From contig JAFGWS010000056.1 in the NCBI GenBank assembly GCA_016937035.1, positions 1-8,593 on the forward strand: DNA of 8,593 nt. Reading direction: 5' to 3'. Shown piece after piece: positions 6,172 through 8,593 of this stretch. Both the position numbers and the translations under genes were made by a program. The first letter of the stretch is position 1. Each line of letters begins with the position of its first letter. Source of the stretch: Pontiellaceae bacterium (GTDB lineage: Bacteria; Verrucomicrobiota; Kiritimatiellia; Kiritimatiellales; Pontiellaceae). Under the pieces are notes generated by a model, which saw only the letters and a list, made by a program, of their open reading frames with translations, did not search any database and was not told the origin of the DNA.

Positions 6172-7761
6172 CTACTTTTCCTCGTCTAGGAAAAGTTTGT
6201 ATTCCACGCCGTCGACGAGCGCCTCCCACGATGCTTCGATAATGTTTTCCGAAACGCCGACGGTGCCCCACGACTGCTTGCCGTCGGTCGATTCAATATG
6301 CACGCGCGTTTTCGCCGCCGTGGCCTCCTCCGGATCGAGGATACTCACGCGGTAATCCGCCAACTGCACATCGGCAATGCTCGGATATAACTCCGCCAGC
6401 GCATGACGCAGCGCCATATTGAGCGCATCCACCGGTCCGTCGCCCTCACCAACCGTAAAGACCTTTTTCTCATCGTTCAGCTTCAGCTTGAGCGTCGCCT
6501 CAGAAACACAGGGATCATCCTTACTGCGCTTCTCGACAATCACGCGGAAGCCTTCCAGCTCAAAGAAGCTCTTATGCTCCTTCAGCACCTTCTTGATCAG
6601 CATCTTAAACGAGGCGTCGGCCGCTTCATACACATAGCCGCCCTTCTCCATCTTTTCCATCGTCTGGAGAATTTCGCGGACCTCCGGCGATTTACGATCA
6701 ATGTTGTCGAGCCCCATTTCGAGCAGTTTCTCCATCACATTGCTCGCGCCCGAAAGCTCCGAAATCAGAATACGGCGTGTATTGCCCACTGAATCCGGCG
6801 ACACATGCTCAAAGCTCTGCGAAACCTTGCGGACGCCGTCCACGTGCATACCCGCCTTGTGCGCAAATGCACTTTCGCCCACAAAGGCCGCGCGCTGATT
6901 ATCCCTCAAATTGGCCTGCTCGTTCACAAACTGCGAAACCTGCTTCAGGCTCTTTAGTTTTTCAGGGTCGGCCAGACAGGTCTTTTCTGTTTTGCAAATC
7001 ACATTGGCGATCACCGAAACCAGATTGCAATTGCCGCAGCGCTCACCGAATCCATTAATCGTGCCCTGCACCTGCACCGCGCCCGCGCGCACCCCCTCCA
7101 TTGCATTCGCCACGCCCAGCTCAGAATCGTTATGCGTGTGAATCCCGATCGAGACCTCAAAGCGCTCGCGTACGAGCGATGTTACTTCATGCACCTCGTG
7201 CGGCAGGCGGCCACCGTTGGTATCGCACAGCACCAACACATCGGCTCCGCCGCGCGTTGCCGCCTCCAGCGTTTGAAGCGCATATTCCGGACTGTCGCGG
7301 TAGCCGTCAAAAAAGTGCTCTGCATCATAAATGACCTCCTTGCCGTGCTCCTTCAGAAAACGGCAGGTGTCCTCAATCATCAGCAGATTTTCCTCCGGCG
7401 TCGTTTTGAGCACCTCGATCACATGCAGCAGCCAGGTCTTTCCGAAAATCGTGCAGACCTCGGTATCCGCCTCCAGCAGCGCCAGCGTTCCCTTATCTTC
7501 CTCGACCTTCACATGGGCCCGACGCGTACTCCCGAACGCAGCAATCTTGGCGTGCTTCAGGTTCTCCTTCTTGATGTCCTTAAAGAACGCCATGTCCTTC
7601 GGATTCGAAGCCGCATAGCCGCCCTCAATATAGTCCACCCCGAACGAATCGAGCATCTTTGCCACCTGGATTTTGGATGCCGGCGAAAAGGTAACGCCCT
7701 CCGCCTGCGCCCCGTCCCTCAGCGTCGTATCATAAATAAAGACTCTGTTTTCTGCACTCAT
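6172..7761 (-). CDS. cimA: Citramalate synthase (DRE-TIM metallolyase, CimA/LeuA-like)
   Basis: The likely reaction is condensation of pyruvate with acetyl-CoA to (R)-citramalate, the threonine-independent entry to isoleucine synthesis. The 529-residue product begins with the DRE-TIM signature YDTTLRDGAQAEG (10-22). The DGAQ form, rather than the DGEQ of LeuA, is typical of the long citramalate synthase family known from Geobacter. Metal ligands are visible as Asp16 and HTHND (208-212), with GERCGNCNL (239-247) and HKAGMH (301-306) also conserved. Residues about 395-526 form the C-terminal LeuA-type allosteric domain (SEATLKLKL, GDGPVDALNMALRHAL, DYRVSILD), which in relatives binds the feedback inhibitor, expected here to be isoleucine. 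The start has AGGTGG (7768-7773) six bases upstream and a second purine-rich AAGGAGA further out. It lies upstream of valS on the same strand. A related 2-isopropylmalate or homocitrate synthase activity cannot be fully excluded from sequence alone. Confidence 0.9.
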   Translation of the reverse strand: MSAENRVFIYDTTLRDGAQAEGVTFSPASKIQVAKMLDSFGVDYIEGGYAASNPKDMAFFKDIKKENLKHAKIAAFGSTRRAHVKVEEDKGTLALLEADTEVCTIFGKTWLLHVIEVLKTTPEENLLMIEDTCRFLKEHGKEVIYDAEHFFDGYRDSPEYALQTLEAATRGGADVLVLCDTNGGRLPHEVHEVTSLVRERFEVSIGIHTHNDSELGVANAMEGVRAGAVQVQGTINGFGERCGNCNLVSVIANVICKTEKTCLADPEKLKSLKQVSQFVNEQANLRDNQRAAFVGESAFAHKAGMHVDGVRKVSQSFEHVSPDSVGNTRRILISELSGASNVMEKLLEMGLDNIDRKSPEVREILQTMEKMEKGGYVYEAADASFKMLIKKVLKEHKSFFELEGFRVIVEKRSKDDPCVSEATLKLKLNDEKKVFTVGEGDGPVDALNMALRHALAELYPSIADVQLADYRVSILDPEEATAAKTRVHIESTDGKQSWGTVGVSENIIEASWEALVDGVEYKLFLDEEK

Positions 7762-7848
7762 AGCAATCCACCTGTCTCCTTAACAAAGAGCCAGAACATA
7801 CCGTACCCCCTTCCACAGAACCAAGCTTGAAGGGCGATTTTCTAACAC

Positions 7849-7902
7849 CGCTCCTGAGCGATGAATTATTTTCTTCCCGCTCACAGACGCACTGAGCGCT
7901 CA
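7849..7902. repeat. Cluster of CGCTC/GAGCG inverted repeats
   Basis: Three overlapping symmetries share the same core. CGCTC-CT-GAGCG is at 7849-7860, CGCTCA (7878-7883) is inverted as TGAGCG (7893-7898), and TGAGCGCTCA (7893-7902) is a perfect 10-bp palindrome. It lies about 90-140 bases upstream of the cimA start. Possible roles are binding sites for one regulator or remnants of a palindromic repeat; neither is shown. Confidence 0.45.
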
Positions 7903-7973
7903 ACCATCCGCTGCTTAAAATTCATTCATTGCGGCGACGCTACACGTTGCATCATTGCAGCGCGGGCTCTGTT

Positions 7974-7990
7974 TCGGCTCATAGAGCCGA
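7974..7990. repeat. Palindrome 1: 7-bp arms around a 3-base centre
   Basis: TCGGCTC-ATA-GAGCCGA is a perfect inverted repeat. Its core GGCTC-nnn-GAGCC is shared with a second palindrome 42 bp to the right, and a lone GGCTC half-site lies nearby at 7965-7969. No T-tract follows directly, so an intrinsic terminator is unlikely. Confidence 0.75.
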
Positions 7991-8015
7991 CTTTACATTT
8001 TGTAGCGTTGTAGGG

Positions 8016-8032
8016 TTGGCTCTGCGAGCCAA
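8016..8032. repeat. Palindrome 2: 7-bp arms around a 3-base centre
   Basis: TTGGCTC-TGC-GAGCCAA is a perfect inverted repeat sharing the GGCTC-nnn-GAGCC core with the first palindrome. A compensated change (CG pair to TA pair at the outer position of both arms) keeps the symmetry, while the centre bases differ. It lies about 70 bases upstream of the candidate -35 box of the lipoprotein gene. Confidence 0.75.
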
Positions 8033-8101
8033 TTCATCGTCGTTGCAGCAAAAGGCGCAAACAAAATAATAGGACTGGTGAAACATTTGCGGCAACAGGA
8101 T

Positions 8102-8130
8102 TTGACTATTTGCTCTTCTTTCCTTCTTAT
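8102..8130 (+). promoter_or_regulatory. Candidate sigma70-type promoter for the lipoprotein gene
   Basis: TTGACT (8102-8107, 5 of 6 to consensus) and TCTTAT (8125-8130, 4 of 6) are 17 bases apart. Transcription would start near 8137 and give a leader of about 70 bases. The surrounding sequence is locally AT-rich, as expected of a promoter. The -10 box is only moderate. Confidence 0.45.
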
Positions 8131-8209
8131 GTTTACAAAAGTTCACCCGAAAAATGCCGTTAACCGCTAATGAACGTCAATAAACATGAATTGATCACAG
8201 GAGAATGAG

Positions 8210-8593
8210 ATGAAAACCAACGATCTGTCCGCGCTACTTATGCTTATCCTGCCGATCACATTGGCTTCATGCTCAGATTCGACAACATCTGATGCAGAGC
8301 AATTCACCTACACCACCAACAGCGCCGCCATCACCATCACCGGCTATACGGGTTCCGGCGGGGCTGTAGCCATTCCCGGCACCATCGACAGTTATCCGGT
8401 AACCACCATTGGCGAGAGGGCGTTCTACGGATGCATCAACCTGACGAAGGTGGTGATCCCCGACAGCGTCACCACTATTGACCTAGCTGCGTTCGCCGAT
8501 TGTTCTAGCCTGATGAATGTGGTGATTCCTGAGAGCGTTACCAACATTGGCTATGGGGCGTTCGGCTATTGTTACTGCCTGAAAAATGTTATA
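8210..8593 (+). CDS. BspA-like leucine-rich repeat (LRR_5) lipoprotein, N-terminal 128 residues (3' end outside window)
   Basis: The product begins with a short signal peptide and a lipobox: the hydrophobic stretch LSALLMLILPITLASC, with the lipidated Cys at residue 21. This predicts an exported, membrane-anchored lipoprotein. A polar Ser/Thr-rich linker and a segment FTYTTNSAAITITGYTGSGG (32-51) lead into repeats of the BspA/LRR_5 type. The repeats have a 23-residue period and begin at Val64, Val87 and Val110, with the pattern V-T-x-I-x-x-x-A-F-x-x-C-x-x-L-x-x-V-x-I-P. Related proteins are cell-surface adhesins or binding proteins in Bacteroidetes, Treponema and many PVC bacteria, but the ligand here is unknown. 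AGGAG (8199-8203) is six bases before the start. It is divergent from cimA, with no evident functional link. The frame is open at the window edge, so total length and any C-terminal anchor are unknown. Confidence 0.9.
   Translation, partial: MKTNDLSALLMLILPITLASCSDSTTSDAEQFTYTTNSAAITITGYTGSGGAVAIPGTIDSYPVTTIGERAFYGCINLTKVVIPDSVTTIDLAAFADCSSLMNVVIPESVTNIGYGAFGYCYCLKNVI
8399..8593 (+). repeat. Tandem 69-bp coding repeats (LRR_5 units), truncated by the window
   Basis: Three successive units start at 8399, 8468 and 8537, each encoding one 23-residue leucine-rich repeat. Conserved positions are Ile at +4, Ala-Phe at +8/+9, Cys at +12, Leu at +15 and, in the two complete units, Ile-Pro at +20/+21. 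DNA identity between units is partial, so they are diverged rather than freshly duplicated. The array probably continues beyond the window. Confidence 0.85.

Larger units (their letters stand above)
7762..8209. other. 448-bp gene-free divergent region, rich in palindromes
   Basis: This region lies between the divergent starts of cimA and the lipoprotein gene. It contains no coding frame with a convincing ribosome binding site and no recognisable tRNA or other known RNA. From left to right it holds the cimA ribosome binding site, a cluster of CGCTC/GAGCG inverted repeats (7849-7902), an inverted pair CGCTACA/TGTAGCG (about 7938-7944 and 8001-8007), two 17-bp palindromes (7974-7990 and 8016-8032), and a candidate promoter and ribosome binding site for the lipoprotein gene. 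I could not assign a convincing cimA promoter. The palindrome block (about 7930-8050) resembles a degenerate intergenic repeat, an inference that needs a genome-wide comparison. Confidence 0.7.

Noticed and set aside
7132..7830. 232-codon plus-strand open frame overlapping the cimA start
   Set aside because: Most of it is antisense to the conserved N-terminal half of cimA; it has no credible start signal or recognisable domain.
7861..8013. Possible 50-codon plus-strand gene starting at ATG 7861
   Set aside because: It has no ribosome binding site, runs through the inverted repeats, and encodes a Cys/Arg-rich sequence with no recognisable features.

Overview
The window looks like an ordinary core-genome stretch of a Gram-negative bacterium, bordered at its right end by the start of a surface-protein gene. 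The LptF/LptG-type permease implies an outer membrane with lipopolysaccharide. The short omega subunit, the citramalate synthase of the long DRE-TIM type with a LeuA-like tail, and the BspA-like lipoprotein with 23-residue LRR_5 repeats together suggest a Verrucomicrobiota/Kiritimatiellota-like (PVC) organism. That placement is an inference from protein style, not a measured phylogeny.

Layout, left to right. The left edge holds the N-terminal ~351 residues of glucose-6-phosphate dehydrogenase (zwf, minus strand, cut by the window). A 103-bp divergent gap separates it from an LptF/LptG-family LPS export permease (plus strand, 1157-2239), which converges on smpB (minus, 2336-2827) across a hairpin-bearing gap. 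Upstream of smpB on the same strand lie rpoZ (omega, 2971-3225), valS (3385-6036) and a citramalate synthase, cimA (6172-7761). Terminator-like hairpins follow rpoZ and smpB, and a very good sigma70-type promoter precedes rpoZ. The minus-strand genes therefore probably form several short transcription units rather than one operon. A 448-bp gene-free region (7762-8209), rich in palindromes, separates cimA from a divergent lipoprotein gene (from 8210) that runs off the right edge.

Functionally the genes cover NADPH supply (zwf), outer-membrane assembly (lptG), ribosome rescue (smpB), RNA polymerase assembly (rpoZ), tRNA-Val charging (valS) and entry into isoleucine synthesis from pyruvate (cimA). 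No CRISPR array, transposase, integrase, toxin-antitoxin pair, rRNA or tRNA was recognised. I did not find a clearly new biological system. The points most worth a second look lie between genes: a long imperfect inverted repeat built of CACGAAG heptamers before valS, two 7-3-7 palindromes 42 bp apart centre to centre before the lipoprotein gene, a perfect inverted repeat over the -35 box of the rpoZ promoter, and competing stems in the rpoZ leader.
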